Assembly: GCF_002269125.1 (NCBI RefSeq)
Contig: NZ_NQKI01000026.1
Span: 1-64,000 of the forward strand
DNA: 64,000 nt
Reading direction: 5' to 3'
From: Pseudomonas lundensis
Lineage (GTDB): Bacteria; Pseudomonadota; Gammaproteobacteria; Pseudomonadales; Pseudomonadaceae
The stretch's first letter is position 1. The number at the start of each line of letters is the position of its first letter. The notes beneath the pieces are model-generated. The model worked only from the letters and a program-made list of their open reading frames with translations, made no database searches and was not told where the DNA came from. Of this stretch, positions 42,797-51,981 are shown in pieces. The position numbers and the translations under genes are program-made.

Positions 42797-44329
42797 ATGA
42801 CTACCACGCCTAAACCTTTGGTCCTGATCATCCTGGATGGCTTCGGTCACAGTCAAAGCCACGAACACAACGCCGTTTATTCGGCCAAGAAACCGGTGCT
42901 CGATCGTCTCTGCGCAAGCATGCCAAACGGCCTGATCTCAGGTTCAGGCATGGATGTCGGCCTGCCGGACGGGCAAATGGGCAACTCCGAGGTTGGCCAC
43001 ATGAACCTGGGCGCTGGCCGCGTGGTGTATCAAGACTTCACCCGTATCACCAAGTCGATCCGCGACGGCGAGTTCTTCGAGAACCCGACCCTCTGCGCGG
43101 CGGTCGACAAGGCTGTTGCCAACGGCAAGGCCGTGCACATCATGGGCCTGCTGTCCGACGGCGGCGTGCATAGCCATCAAGATCACCTGGTGGCCATGGC
43201 AGAACTGGCTTTCAAACGCGGCGCCGAAAAGATCTACCTGCACGCGTTCCTGGATGGGCGTGACACCCCGCCAAAAAGCGCGGCGTCTTCGATTGAATTA
43301 CTGGACGAAGCATTCAAAGCCCTCGGCAAAGGCCGTATTGCCAGCCTGATCGGCCGCTACTTCGCCATGGACCGCGATAACCGCTGGGACCGCGTCGAGC
43401 AAGCGTACAACCTGATTGTTGACGGCAAAGGCGAGTTCAACGCCCCCACCGCCCAGGCAGGCCTGCAAGCAGCGTACGACCGAAACGAAAGCGACGAATT
43501 CGTCAAAGCCACGACCATCGGCGAGCCGGTCAAAGTGGAAGACGGCGATGCCGTGGTCTTCATGAACTTCCGCGCCGACCGCGCCCGCGAGCTGAGCCGC
43601 GTATTCGTCGAAGACGATTTCAAAGCGTTCGCACGTGCCCGTCAGCCAAAACTGGCCAGCTTTGTGATGCTGACCCAATACGCGGCCAGCATTGCGGCAC
43701 CGAGCGCCTTTGCGCCGGGCAGCCTGGAAAACGTACTGGGCGATTACCTGGCGAAAAACGGTAAAACTCAGCTGCGCATTGCCGAGACCGAAAAATACGC
43801 CCACGTGACCTTTTTCTTCTCCGGCGGCCGCGAAGAGCCTTTCCCGGGCGAAGAACGCATCCTCGTACCATCGCCGAAAGTCGCGACCTACGACTTGCAG
43901 CCAGAAATGAGCGCGCCCGAAGTCACTGACAAGATCGTCGATGCCATTGAGCACCAGCGTTACGACGTGATCGTGGTCAACTACGCCAACGGCGACATGG
44001 TGGGCCACAGCGGCGTGTTCGATGCAGCGGTCAAAGCGGTGGAATGCCTGGACGCCTGCGTGGGCCGGATTGTCGAAGCGCTGGAAAAAGTCGGCGGCGA
44101 AGCCCTGATTACGGCCGACCACGGCAACGTCGAGCAGATGTCTGACGAATGCACCGGCCAGGCGCACACGGCTCACACCTGCGAACCGGTACCGTTTATT
44201 TATGTTGGCAAACGCAATCTCAAAGTACGTGAGGGTGGCGTGCTGGCAGATGTGGCACCGACCATGCTCAAGTTGCTGGGGCTGCCACAGCCAGAAGAAA
44301 TGACCGGCAAATCGATCCTGGTCGACTAA
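42797..44329 (+). CDS. gpmI: 2,3-bisphosphoglycerate-independent phosphoglycerate mutase
   Basis: GpmI interconverts 3- and 2-phosphoglycerate with two Mn ions. The 510-residue enzyme carries the phospho-serine loop GQMGNSEVGHMNLG with Ser64, the LLSDGGVHSH motif and the metal-binding ITADHGNVEQM and AHTAHTCEPVP motifs. It belongs to the alkaline phosphatase superfamily. The start is ATG at 42797 (MTTTPKPLVLIILDGFG). The next gene follows after 183 bases that contain a REP-like element. Confidence 0.97.
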   Translation: MTTTPKPLVLIILDGFGHSQSHEHNAVYSAKKPVLDRLCASMPNGLISGSGMDVGLPDGQMGNSEVGHMNLGAGRVVYQDFTRITKSIRDGEFFENPTLCAAVDKAVANGKAVHIMGLLSDGGVHSHQDHLVAMAELAFKRGAEKIYLHAFLDGRDTPPKSAASSIELLDEAFKALGKGRIASLIGRYFAMDRDNRWDRVEQAYNLIVDGKGEFNAPTAQAGLQAAYDRNESDEFVKATTIGEPVKVEDGDAVVFMNFRADRARELSRVFVEDDFKAFARARQPKLASFVMLTQYAASIAAPSAFAPGSLENVLGDYLAKNGKTQLRIAETEKYAHVTFFFSGGREEPFPGEERILVPSPKVATYDLQPEMSAPEVTDKIVDAIEHQRYDVIVVNYANGDMVGHSGVFDAAVKAVECLDACVGRIVEALEKVGGEALITADHGNVEQMSDECTGQAHTAHTCEPVPFIYVGKRNLKVREGGVLADVAPTMLKLLGLPQPEEMTGKSILVD

Positions 44330-44407
44330 TGTAAACCTGTGACCGCTGGCACAGGCTGCCTAAAAGGACGGTGCAACGCTCAAGCAAACCGGCGTATGCA
44401 CCGCCCT

Positions 44408-44430
44408 GCGCAGCCTGCGGCAGCGACTAC
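44408..44430. repeat. REP-type element between gpmI and envC
   Basis: The 20 bases 44409-44428 are identical to 26564-26583. The sequence matches the TAGTCGCTGCCGCAGGCTGC type of REP known from fluorescent pseudomonads when read on the minus strand. Confidence 0.65.
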
Positions 44431-44512
44431 GGGTATTTCATCTCACGGATTTCTCATACTTAACGAGGGCGGGCATACTAGGCCGTCCCATTCCCCAGGT
44501 GTCGCCCGCCCC

Positions 44513-45799
44513 ATGCTCCGCGCCCTTATAGCCCTGACTCTCACGTGCATGCTGCAACCGGCCTTTGCCGATGAGCGTGCGCAAACCCAACAACAGCTTG
44601 AAGCCACCCGCCAGGACATCGGCGAGCTGAAAAAACTGCTCGGCAAACTCCAGGAAGAAAAATCCGGCGTGCAGAAAGACCTGCGCAGCACCGAGACTGA
44701 AATCGGCAAGCTGGAAAAACAGGTGGAGGAACTGCAAAAAGAACTAAAAAAGAGTGAAGGCGAGCTGCTGCGCCTTGATAGTGAGAAAAAAAAACTCAAC
44801 AGCGCAAAAGTTGAACAGCAACGCCTGATCGCCATTCAGGCCCGTGCTGCCTACCAGGGCGGGCGTCAGGAATACCTGAAAATGCTGCTCAACCAACAAC
44901 ACCCCGAGAAATTTGCCCGCACCCTCACCTATTACGATTACCTGAGCCAGGCCCGCCTGGAACAGCTGAAAGGGTTCAATGAAACCCTGCGCCAATTGGC
45001 CAACGTCGAAGCCGATATCAACCTGCAACAGGCGCAACTGCTGACGCAAAAAAGCGCACTCGACAGCCAGCGCGCCGAGCTCGACAACGTCAAAGCCGAG
45101 CGCCAGCAAGTGCTGGCCAAGCTCAACAAAGATGTCAAAGACCGCGACCAAAAGTTGCAAGCCCGCGAGCAGGATCAGGCAGATCTGGCTAAAGTCCTCA
45201 AGACCATCGAGGAAACCCTGGCGCGTCAGGCACGCGAAGCCGAAGCCGCCCGCCAGAAAGCCTTGCTGGCCCAGCAAGAAGCAGAACGCAAACGCCAGCG
45301 CGAAGCTGAATCGGTTGTGACCGACGCCCCGCGTAAACCGGTCAAACCTACACCCGGCGCACTGGTCTCCAGCGCCGGGGTTTCGTATGGCGGACCTTTT
45401 TCTCAGGCACGCGGCAAACTTCCGTGGCCCGTTGATGGTCGATTGCTAGCGCGTTTCGGTGAAAGCCGTGGCGATGATGCCCGCACCAAGTGGGACGGGG
45501 TGATGATCAGCGCAGGCGCTGGCACTCAGGTGCACGCCGTGCACGGTGGACGCGTGGTGTTCGCCGACTGGCTGCGCGGCGCGGGCCAACTGGTCATTCT
45601 GGACCACGGTAATGGCTACTTGAGCTTGTATGGCCACAACCAGACGCTGCTCAAGTCTGCCGGAGACATCGTAAAAGCCGGGGAAGTGATTTCCACCGTG
45701 GGTAACAGCGGTGGCCAGGCCACTCCGGCGCTGTATTTTGCTATTCGTCAGCAGGGCCGCCCCAGCGACCCCGCACAATGGTGCCGCGCTCAAGGATGA
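44513..45799 (+). CDS. EnvC-like murein hydrolase activator
   Basis: This periplasmic protein (428 residues) has a signal peptide (MLRALIALTLTCMLQPAFA), a long coiled coil (about 20-280, rich in K, E and Q heptads) and a C-terminal LytM domain. The LytM domain lacks the catalytic His and Asp residues (KWDGVMISAG in place of HxGID; LYFAIR in place of HxH), which is the mark of EnvC-type activators of amidases AmiA/AmiB. It should act at the division septum. Gene order gpmI-envC-ctpA is conserved in Pseudomonas. Confidence 0.88.
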   Translation: MLRALIALTLTCMLQPAFADERAQTQQQLEATRQDIGELKKLLGKLQEEKSGVQKDLRSTETEIGKLEKQVEELQKELKKSEGELLRLDSEKKKLNSAKVEQQRLIAIQARAAYQGGRQEYLKMLLNQQHPEKFARTLTYYDYLSQARLEQLKGFNETLRQLANVEADINLQQAQLLTQKSALDSQRAELDNVKAERQQVLAKLNKDVKDRDQKLQAREQDQADLAKVLKTIEETLARQAREAEAARQKALLAQQEAERKRQREAESVVTDAPRKPVKPTPGALVSSAGVSYGGPFSQARGKLPWPVDGRLLARFGESRGDDARTKWDGVMISAGAGTQVHAVHGGRVVFADWLRGAGQLVILDHGNGYLSLYGHNQTLLKSAGDIVKAGEVISTVGNSGGQATPALYFAIRQQGRPSDPAQWCRAQG

Positions 45800-45834
45800 G
45801 CCCATCACCTTTAATACGTAGGAGTTCGCTCAAC

Positions 45835-47151
45835 ATGCCGCACTTGTCCCGCCTCAACTCGCTGGCCCTGACAATCGCCTTGGTGATTGCTTCGCCTCTG
45901 GCCCTGGCGGCCGGGCAGACTGCCCAGCCCGCCGCCACTGCCGCCAGCGCCAAGGCCCCGCTGCCGCTGGATGAGCTGCGCACCTTTGCCGAAGTCATGG
46001 ACCGGATCAAAGCTGCGTACGTTGAGCCTGTGGACGACAAGACCCTGCTTGAAAACGCCATCAAAGGCATGCTCAGCAATCTTGATCCGCACTCTGCGTA
46101 CCTTGGGCCTGAGGATTTTGCCGAACTGCAAGAAAGCACCAGCGGTGAATTCGGCGGGCTTGGGATCGAAGTCGGCACCGAAGACGGCAATATCAAAATC
46201 GTTTCGCCCATCGACGACACCCCTGCCAGCAAGGCCGGGATTCAGGCAGGCGATTTTATCGTCAAGATCAATGGCCAGCCGACCCGCGGCCTGACCATGA
46301 CCGAAGCTGTGGACAAGATGCGCGGCAAGGTCGGGCAAAAAATCACCCTGACCCTCGTACGCGATGGCGGCACGCCGTTTGACGTGACCCTGACCCGCGC
46401 CAACATTCAGGTCAAAAGCGTGAAGGCGCAATTGCTGGAAGATGGCTATGGCTACATTCGCATCACCCAGTTCCAGGTCAAGACCGGCGAAGAAGTCGCC
46501 GCAGCCCTCGCCAAGTTGCGCCGTGACAATGGCAATAAAAAGCTCAAGGGCATCATTCTCGACCTGCGCAACAACCCCGGCGGCGTCCTGCAATCGGCAG
46601 TCGAAGTGGTGGATCACTTCATTACCAAGGGCCTGATCGTTTACACCAAAGGGCGGATCGCCAACTCCGAACTGCGCTTCTCGGCCACTGGCAAAGACCT
46701 CAGCGAAAACGTACCGCTGGTGGTGCTGATCAACGGCGGCAGCGCCTCGGCCTCGGAAATCGTCGCGGGCGCCCTGCAAGATCAAAAACGCGGCGTGGTC
46801 ATGGGCACTACCAGTTTCGGCAAAGGCTCGGTGCAAACCGTGCTGCCACTGAACAACGACCGTGCGCTGAAAATCACCACCGCGCTGTATTTCACCCCGA
46901 ACGGGCGCTCGATTCAGGCCCAGGGCATCGTGCCGGACATCGAAGTCAACCGCGCCAAAATCACCCGCGAGCAAGACACCGAGTACTTCAAGGAAGCCGA
47001 CCTGCAAGGTCACCTCGGCAATGGCAACGGCGGCGCCGACAAGCCGACCGGTTCTGGCGTTAAAGCCAAGCCGATGCCACAGGATGATGACTTCCAGTTG
47101 AGTCAGGCGCTGAGCCTGCTCAAAGGGCTGAGCATTACGCGCGGCAATTGA
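45835..47151 (+). CDS. ctpA: Carboxy-terminal processing protease CtpA
   Basis: CtpA is a periplasmic S41 protease; in P. aeruginosa it works with the lipoprotein LbcA to degrade peptidoglycan cross-link hydrolases. The 438-residue protein has a signal peptide, a PDZ domain (about 105-190) and the catalytic Ser (GGSASASEIV, Ser305) and Lys330 (TSFGKGSVQ). The C-terminal part is slightly Gly-rich (GNGNGGADKPTG). ATG at 45835 follows an AGGAG site. Confidence 0.93.
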   Translation: MPHLSRLNSLALTIALVIASPLALAAGQTAQPAATAASAKAPLPLDELRTFAEVMDRIKAAYVEPVDDKTLLENAIKGMLSNLDPHSAYLGPEDFAELQESTSGEFGGLGIEVGTEDGNIKIVSPIDDTPASKAGIQAGDFIVKINGQPTRGLTMTEAVDKMRGKVGQKITLTLVRDGGTPFDVTLTRANIQVKSVKAQLLEDGYGYIRITQFQVKTGEEVAAALAKLRRDNGNKKLKGIILDLRNNPGGVLQSAVEVVDHFITKGLIVYTKGRIANSELRFSATGKDLSENVPLVVLINGGSASASEIVAGALQDQKRGVVMGTTSFGKGSVQTVLPLNNDRALKITTALYFTPNGRSIQAQGIVPDIEVNRAKITREQDTEYFKEADLQGHLGNGNGGADKPTGSGVKAKPMPQDDDFQLSQALSLLKGLSITRGN

Positions 47152-47152
47152 G

Positions 47153-47935
47153 ATGCGCTTTTCGCTCGTCCTCAGTCTGCTCTGCTGCCTGACCGGTGCC
47201 GCCCACGCGGCGCCGGCCAGCCATCCCGCCACCCCGCACAAGGCTTACCTGAGCCTGATCATCGATGACCTGGGGCAAAACCTGCCACGCGACCGCCGCG
47301 TGCTGGGCCTGCCCGGCCCGGTCACCACGGCGGTCATGCCCGATACACCCCACGCCGCCGAGTTTGCCCGCGAAGCCTACAAGGCGGGCAAGATCGTCAT
47401 CCTGCATATGCCCATGGACCCGGCCACCGGGCCGTTTGCATGGCACCCCGACTTGCCCCTCGATGAACTGGAAAAGCGCCTGAACGCTGCGTTCAAGGCC
47501 GTGCCGTACACCAGCGGCATCAACAACCACATGGGCAGCCGCATGACCTCCCAACCGCAGGCCATGGCCTGGTTGATGAGCGACTTGCAGCGACGGCACA
47601 AATTTTTCGTCGACAGCCGCACCAGCGCACAGACTGTCGCGGCGGCCGAAGCACAAAAAATCGGCCTGGCCAGCGTGTCGCGGGATGTGTTTCTGGACGA
47701 CGTGCGCACCGAGCAAGCCATCACCACTCAGCTTGAAACCGCTATCAGACTGGCACGCAAGCAAGGCTCGGCGGTGATGATCGGCCACCCGTATCCGCAA
47801 ACGCTGGCAGTACTGGAGCGCGAGTTACCCAAGCTCAAGGCTCAGGGCATTGACTGGATTGATATTCGGCAAATGATCGGTGTGCGCAGCAACAAAGCGA
47901 TGGCCGGGCACGGCAAGGACGGGGTTTACCGTTAA
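47153..47935 (+). CDS. Divergent polysaccharide deacetylase (YibQ-like)
   Basis: This 260-residue protein has a signal peptide (ends near AHA) and the YibQ domain (LIIDDLGQN, HMPMDP, NNHMGSRMT, IGHPYP). The fold is that of carbohydrate esterase family 4, but the substrate is unknown. The stop codon is 3 bases from that of the convergent solute-binding gene. It starts 2 bases after ctpA and is probably cotranscribed. Confidence 0.85.
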   Translation: MRFSLVLSLLCCLTGAAHAAPASHPATPHKAYLSLIIDDLGQNLPRDRRVLGLPGPVTTAVMPDTPHAAEFAREAYKAGKIVILHMPMDPATGPFAWHPDLPLDELEKRLNAAFKAVPYTSGINNHMGSRMTSQPQAMAWLMSDLQRRHKFFVDSRTSAQTVAAAEAQKIGLASVSRDVFLDDVRTEQAITTQLETAIRLARKQGSAVMIGHPYPQTLAVLERELPKLKAQGIDWIDIRQMIGVRSNKAMAGHGKDGVYR

Positions 47936-47938
47936 CGG

Positions 47939-48694
47939 TTACAAATACTTGGCGCGTATTTTATCAACCACGCCTTCGGCCCGCAGTTGATCCAGCGCGT
48001 TCTGCAATTTGGCCACCACGGCGTCAGGCACTTCTTTGTTCAGCGCCAGATACAGCTCGGCCTGATGGAATCGCAACACCGTTTTGAACCCTGAAATACC
48101 CACTTGTCGCGCCAGAAAACGGCCAGCCGGATCACCCGTGGCCCACAAGTCGATCATCCCGGCTTGCAGCCGTCTCGCGTTGTCCTGATCGCGCAACACG
48201 ATCACAGGCTTCAAGCCTTGCTTCTGAAGGGCGAGCGCAATCACATCTTCTTTGTAGGCGCCAATCCGGTAGGCGCTGGCCTGTTCCAGCGAGGTCAGGC
48301 TGATCGGGCTGTCGCCACGCGCCAGTAACACCCAGTCATCCGGTCCGATAGGCCCGACCCATTTGAACAAGGCTTCGCGCTCAGGCACGCGGGCGGTGAC
48401 GAAGACGCCAAAGCCGGGTTTTTCAAGGGCAAGGTTGTAGATACGCTCCCAGGGGAAACGCAGGGTCATACTGTAGGGGATGCCCGCCCGGGCGAAGGTG
48501 GCACGCAACACATCGACGGCGATGCCTTCGAGGTTCTGGTCTTGCGCGAAGTTTTTGCCGTTTTTCGCCATGTTGTAGGGCGGGAAATTTTCAGTCAGCA
48601 ACACCAGCGGCGTTCGCGAAACCTCCGCAGCAAAAACGGTGCTGGCCAGCCACAGCGTGGCACTGGCGACAACAGGCAATATTCGTTTCAACAT
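47939..48694 (-). CDS. Periplasmic solute-binding protein (family 3)
   Basis: The 251-residue protein has a signal peptide (ends near VFA) and a type II periplasmic binding fold (LVLLTENFPPYN... and YRIGAYKEDVIALAL), as in amino acid ABC transporters. There is no permease or ATPase next to it, so it may act alone or serve a distant transporter. Ligand unknown; it resembles the short Pseudomonas orphan binding proteins. Confidence 0.8.
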   Translation of the reverse strand: MLKRILPVVASATLWLASTVFAAEVSRTPLVLLTENFPPYNMAKNGKNFAQDQNLEGIAVDVLRATFARAGIPYSMTLRFPWERIYNLALEKPGFGVFVTARVPEREALFKWVGPIGPDDWVLLARGDSPISLTSLEQASAYRIGAYKEDVIALALQKQGLKPVIVLRDQDNARRLQAGMIDLWATGDPAGRFLARQVGISGFKTVLRFHQAELYLALNKEVPDAVVAKLQNALDQLRAEGVVDKIRAKYL

Positions 48695-48710
48695 ACTGGC
48701 GACCTAAATC

Positions 48711-48745
48711 CATGGCGTGCCCAAGAGTGCCGTGGGCTCGCCATG
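48711..48745. terminator. Hairpin downstream of the his genes
   Basis: CATGGCG (48711-48717) pairs with CGCCATG (48739-48745) and GCCCA with TGGGC, with one T-T mismatch and a 9-base loop. It could end the hisB-H-A-F transcript on the minus strand. There is no strong U-run. Confidence 0.5.
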
Positions 48746-48765
48746 CTGTCCAGTAGCCTTTCGGG

Positions 48766-49536
48766 TTAGCGCACCACGATCCCGCGCTCGGCCATGTAGG
48801 CTTTGGCCTCGGGTACGGTGTATTCGCCAAAGTGGAAAATACTCGCCGCCAACACTGCACTGGCGTGGCCTTCGAGGATGCCATCGGCCAAATGTTGCAG
48901 GTTGCCGACGCCGCCCGACGCAATCACCGGAATGCCCAACGCATCGCTGATGGCGCGCGTCACGCCCAGATCAAAACCGCTTTTCATGCCGTCCTGATCC
49001 ATGCTGGTCAACAGAATTTCACCGGCGCCCAGCCCTTCCATCTTCATCGCCCACTCAACGGCATCGAGGCCGGTTGGCTTGCGCCCGCCGTGGGTGAAGA
49101 TTTCCCAGCGCGGGGTTTCGCCCGGCAGTGAAACCTTCTTGGCGTCAATTGCCACCACGATGCACTGCGAACCGAAATGCTGCGCTGCCTCGCCCACAAA
49201 CTCAGGGTTAAACACCGCGGCGGTATTGATCGAGACTTTGTCCGCGCCCGCATTCAGCAAGTTGCGGATGTCCTGAATGCAGCGCACGCCGCCACCCACG
49301 GTCAGCGGGATGAACACCTGGCTGGCCATGCGCTCCACGGTGTGCAGCGTGGTGTCGCGGCCATCGACGCTGGCCGTGATGTCGAGAAAGGTAATTTCGT
49401 CGGCACCCTGCTCATCGTAGCGACGGGCGATTTCCACCGGGTCGCCCGCATCACGGATGTTCTCGAACTTGACGCCCTTGACGACCCGGCCGTTATCCAC
49501 GTCCAGACAAGGGATGATGCGTTTGGCTAGCGCCAT
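48766..49536 (-). CDS. hisF: Imidazole glycerol phosphate synthase cyclase subunit
   Basis: HisF is the (beta-alpha)8 cyclase half of IGP synthase. It uses ammonia from HisH to make imidazole glycerol phosphate and AICAR. The 256-residue protein has the catalytic CLDVDNGRVVKGVKF and the second Asp in LLTSMDQDG. It follows hisA after a 10-base gap. ATG at 49534-49536 is chosen; the longer frame is spurious. Confidence 0.97.
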   Translation of the reverse strand: MALAKRIIPCLDVDNGRVVKGVKFENIRDAGDPVEIARRYDEQGADEITFLDITASVDGRDTTLHTVERMASQVFIPLTVGGGVRCIQDIRNLLNAGADKVSINTAAVFNPEFVGEAAQHFGSQCIVVAIDAKKVSLPGETPRWEIFTHGGRKPTGLDAVEWAMKMEGLGAGEILLTSMDQDGMKSGFDLGVTRAISDALGIPVIASGGVGNLQHLADGILEGHASAVLAASIFHFGEYTVPEAKAYMAERGIVVR

Positions 49537-49546
49537 GACGTTCTCC

Positions 49547-50284
49547 TCAGGCCTTGTAGCTGTCGCAGAAGGCTTGGGCCTCGGCCACATCCAGAGTGCC
49601 TTCGTAAATCGCACGGCCGGTGATGGCACCCACGATGCCCGGCGCCTTGGCGTCCATCAGGGCCTTGATATCGCCCAGGTTGTGGATGCCGCCCGAGGCG
49701 ATTACCGGGATGCTGGTCGCGGCCGCCAATTTGGCGGTGTAGCTGACGTTGCAGCCCTGCATCATGCCGTCTTTGGCGATGTCGGTATAAACGATGGCCG
49801 ACACGCCGTCCGCTTCAAACCGCTTGGCCAGATCGATCACTTCTACAGTGCTGACTTCTGCCCAGCCATCAGTGGCCACGAAGCCGTCTTTAGCGTCCAT
49901 CCCCACGATGATTTTGCCGGGGAATGCACGGCAGGCTTGAGCCACGAACTCTGGGTTTTTCACCGCTTTGGTGCCCAGAATCACGTAACTCACACCCGCC
50001 TTGACGTAGTGTTCGATGGTTTCCAGCGAGCGAATCCCGCCACCGATCTGGATCGGCAAATGCGGGTAACGCTTGGCAATGGCCGTGACCACTTCGCCAT
50101 TGACCGGCTGGCCTTCAAAAGCACCGTTCAAATCCACCAGGTGCAAGCGGCGGCATCCGCCGTCTACCCATTTGGCGGCCATGCTCACCGGGTCATCGGA
50201 GAACACCGTGGAATCTTCCATGCGGCCCTGGCGCAGACGTACACAGGCACCGTCTTTAAGATCGATAGCGGGGATAATCAGCAT
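49547..50284 (-). CDS. hisA: Phosphoribosylformimino-AICAR-P isomerase
   Basis: HisA isomerises ProFAR to PRFAR, the substrate of HisF-HisH. The 245-residue (beta-alpha)8 barrel has catalytic Asp in IPAIDLKDGACVRL and the second Asp in YTDIAKDGM. It lies between the DUF2164 gene and hisF; all run leftward. Confidence 0.97.
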   Translation of the reverse strand: MLIIPAIDLKDGACVRLRQGRMEDSTVFSDDPVSMAAKWVDGGCRRLHLVDLNGAFEGQPVNGEVVTAIAKRYPHLPIQIGGGIRSLETIEHYVKAGVSYVILGTKAVKNPEFVAQACRAFPGKIIVGMDAKDGFVATDGWAEVSTVEVIDLAKRFEADGVSAIVYTDIAKDGMMQGCNVSYTAKLAAATSIPVIASGGIHNLGDIKALMDAKAPGIVGAITGRAIYEGTLDVAEAQAFCDSYKA

Positions 50285-50323
50285 CTGGCAAACCTTTAAA
50301 TTCGGGAGTCAGTGACTCGGAAA

Positions 50324-50581
50324 TCAGTTCTTTTCGAGTGCCCACAGATCGCTTTCGATGCTCTCGAACCTCTCTTTGAGGTGCGCCTGCACATCGAAAA
50401 TCGCGCGATTGTAGTAATGCGGCGCGATTTCGCGGGTGAACAGCTCAAGGATTTCAGCCGCTTCGAACGAACCGAGGTCCAGTTCGAAACGGTCTTCCAT
50501 AAAGCGTTTGATCTTGCTGTTGGCTTCGTTCTCTTGCTCAGGGGTGAGCGTGAGAATCGGTGGCTTTGGCTTACGCGCCAT
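50324..50581 (-). CDS. DUF2164 protein embedded in the his cluster
   Basis: This 85-residue protein has the DUF2164 pattern LGSFEAAEILELFTREIAPHYYNRAI. The function is unknown. It starts within the hisH stop (TAATG, 1-base overlap) and is followed by hisA after about 40 bases. It is a regular insertion between hisH and hisA in Pseudomonas, so it is probably cotranscribed. Confidence 0.85.
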   Translation of the reverse strand: MARKPKPPILTLTPEQENEANSKIKRFMEDRFELDLGSFEAAEILELFTREIAPHYYNRAIFDVQAHLKERFESIESDLWALEKN

Positions 50582-51219
50582 TACCAGCGGCCATCCCAGG
50601 CCACGAAGTTTTCCAGCAACTGCAAGCCGTGGGTATGGCTCTTTTCGGGGTGGAATTGCACCGCGAAGCGCGAGCCTTCAGCCAGCGCGGCCGCAAAGTC
50701 GACGCCGTAATGCCCGCCACCCACTACCTGCCGGGGATTGCCCGCTGCGATGTAGTAGCTGTGAACAAAGTAGAAACGCGCCAGGTCCGGGATGCCGTGC
50801 CACAACGGGTGATCGACCTTCTGCTGCACTTCGTTCCAGCCCATGTGCGGCACTTTGAGGTGCTCGCCGTTTTCGTGCAGGTCTTTGCCGAAAAACTTCA
50901 CCTGACCGGGGAACAGGCCAATGCAGTCGACCCCGCCGTTCTCTTCACTGCTGTCGAGCAAAGCTTGCATGCCGACACAAATGCCGAGAAACGGACGGTC
51001 CTGGCTGACCTCGCGCACCAGCGAATCGAAGCCCAGGCGACGGATTTCCGCCATACAGTCGCGAATCGCGCCCACACCGGGAAACACCACGCGGTCGGCT
51101 TCACGGATCACATCCGCATCGCTGGTAATCAGCACGCGACCGGCGCCGACGTGCTCCAGCGCTTTGGCGACCGAGTGCAGGTTACCCATGCCGTAATCGA
51201 TAACCGCCACTGTCTGCAT
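50581..51219 (-). CDS. hisH: Imidazole glycerol phosphate synthase glutamine amidotransferase subunit
   Basis: HisH is the class I glutamine amidotransferase that feeds ammonia to HisF. The 212-residue protein has the nucleophile Cys in FLGICVGMQAL and the His-Glu pair in VQFHPEKSH. It starts within the hisB stop (TGATG, 1-base overlap). Confidence 0.97.
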   Translation of the reverse strand: MQTVAVIDYGMGNLHSVAKALEHVGAGRVLITSDADVIREADRVVFPGVGAIRDCMAEIRRLGFDSLVREVSQDRPFLGICVGMQALLDSSEENGGVDCIGLFPGQVKFFGKDLHENGEHLKVPHMGWNEVQQKVDHPLWHGIPDLARFYFVHSYYIAAGNPRQVVGGGHYGVDFAAALAEGSRFAVQFHPEKSHTHGLQLLENFVAWDGRW

Positions 51220-51812
51220 CAGAGCACGCCCTTGGTTGAAGGCATTTGCCCGGCCATACGCTCATCGAGCGTTATCGCCATGCGCAATGCGCGGCCGAAG
51301 GCCTTGAACACGGTTTCGATCTGGTGGTGCGTATTGGTGCCACGCAGGTTATCGATGTGCAGCGTTACGTTGGCGTGGTTCACGAAGCCCTGAAAGAACT
51401 CCTGAAACAGGTCAACGTCAAAGCCGCCGACGGTGGCGCGGGTATAAGGAATGTGCATTTGCAGGCCCGGACGGCCGGAAAAATCGATGACCACACGCGA
51501 CAGCGCTTCATCCAGCGGAACATAAGCGTGGCCGTAGCGGGTCATGCCTTTTTTGTCGCCAACCGCCTGGCTAAAGGCTTTACCGAGGGTAATGCCGACG
51601 TCTTCGACGGTATGGTGATCGTCGATATGCAGGTCGCCTTTGCACTCGATGTCCAGGTCGATCAGCCCATGTCGGGCGATCTGGTCGAGCATGTGCTCAA
51701 GAAAAGGAACACCGATATCGAATCGGGCCTTACCGGTACCATCCAAGTTGATCGAGGCTTTGATCTGGGTTTCCAGAGTATCGCGCTCGACTGACGCCTT
51801 ACGTTCGGCCAT
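51219..51812 (-). CDS. hisB: Imidazoleglycerol-phosphate dehydratase
   Basis: HisB dehydrates imidazole glycerol phosphate to imidazole acetol phosphate; in Pseudomonas it is a stand-alone dehydratase. The 197-residue protein has the metal-binding LEHMLDQIARHG, DDHHTVED and related repeats, and binds Mn. ATG at 51810-51812 is preferred over the GTG next to it since GGAG lies 6 bases upstream. It heads the his cluster here. Confidence 0.96.
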   Translation of the reverse strand: MAERKASVERDTLETQIKASINLDGTGKARFDIGVPFLEHMLDQIARHGLIDLDIECKGDLHIDDHHTVEDVGITLGKAFSQAVGDKKGMTRYGHAYVPLDEALSRVVIDFSGRPGLQMHIPYTRATVGGFDVDLFQEFFQGFVNHANVTLHIDNLRGTNTHHQIETVFKAFGRALRMAITLDERMAGQMPSTKGVL

Positions 51813-51951
51813 CACCAGCTCCGCAAAATCATTGGGCGAAAAAGGTGGCCATTATAGGCACGGGTCCGGCAAACAGAAACACGCAAGGGGATAAGACTGA
51901 CAGAGCGCGGTTTCGCACCTCAGGTGTGGCCGCTGCCAAAGGCCGCGAGAA

Positions 51952-51974
51952 GGCGCCGCATTGAATGCGGCGCC
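51952..51974. terminator. Hairpin downstream of the MFS gene
   Basis: GGCGCCGCAT (51952-51961) pairs with ATGCGGCGCC (51965-51974) with a 3-base loop. It lies directly after the stop of the minus-strand MFS gene. No clear T-run. Confidence 0.55.
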
Positions 51975-51981
51975 CTTGCGG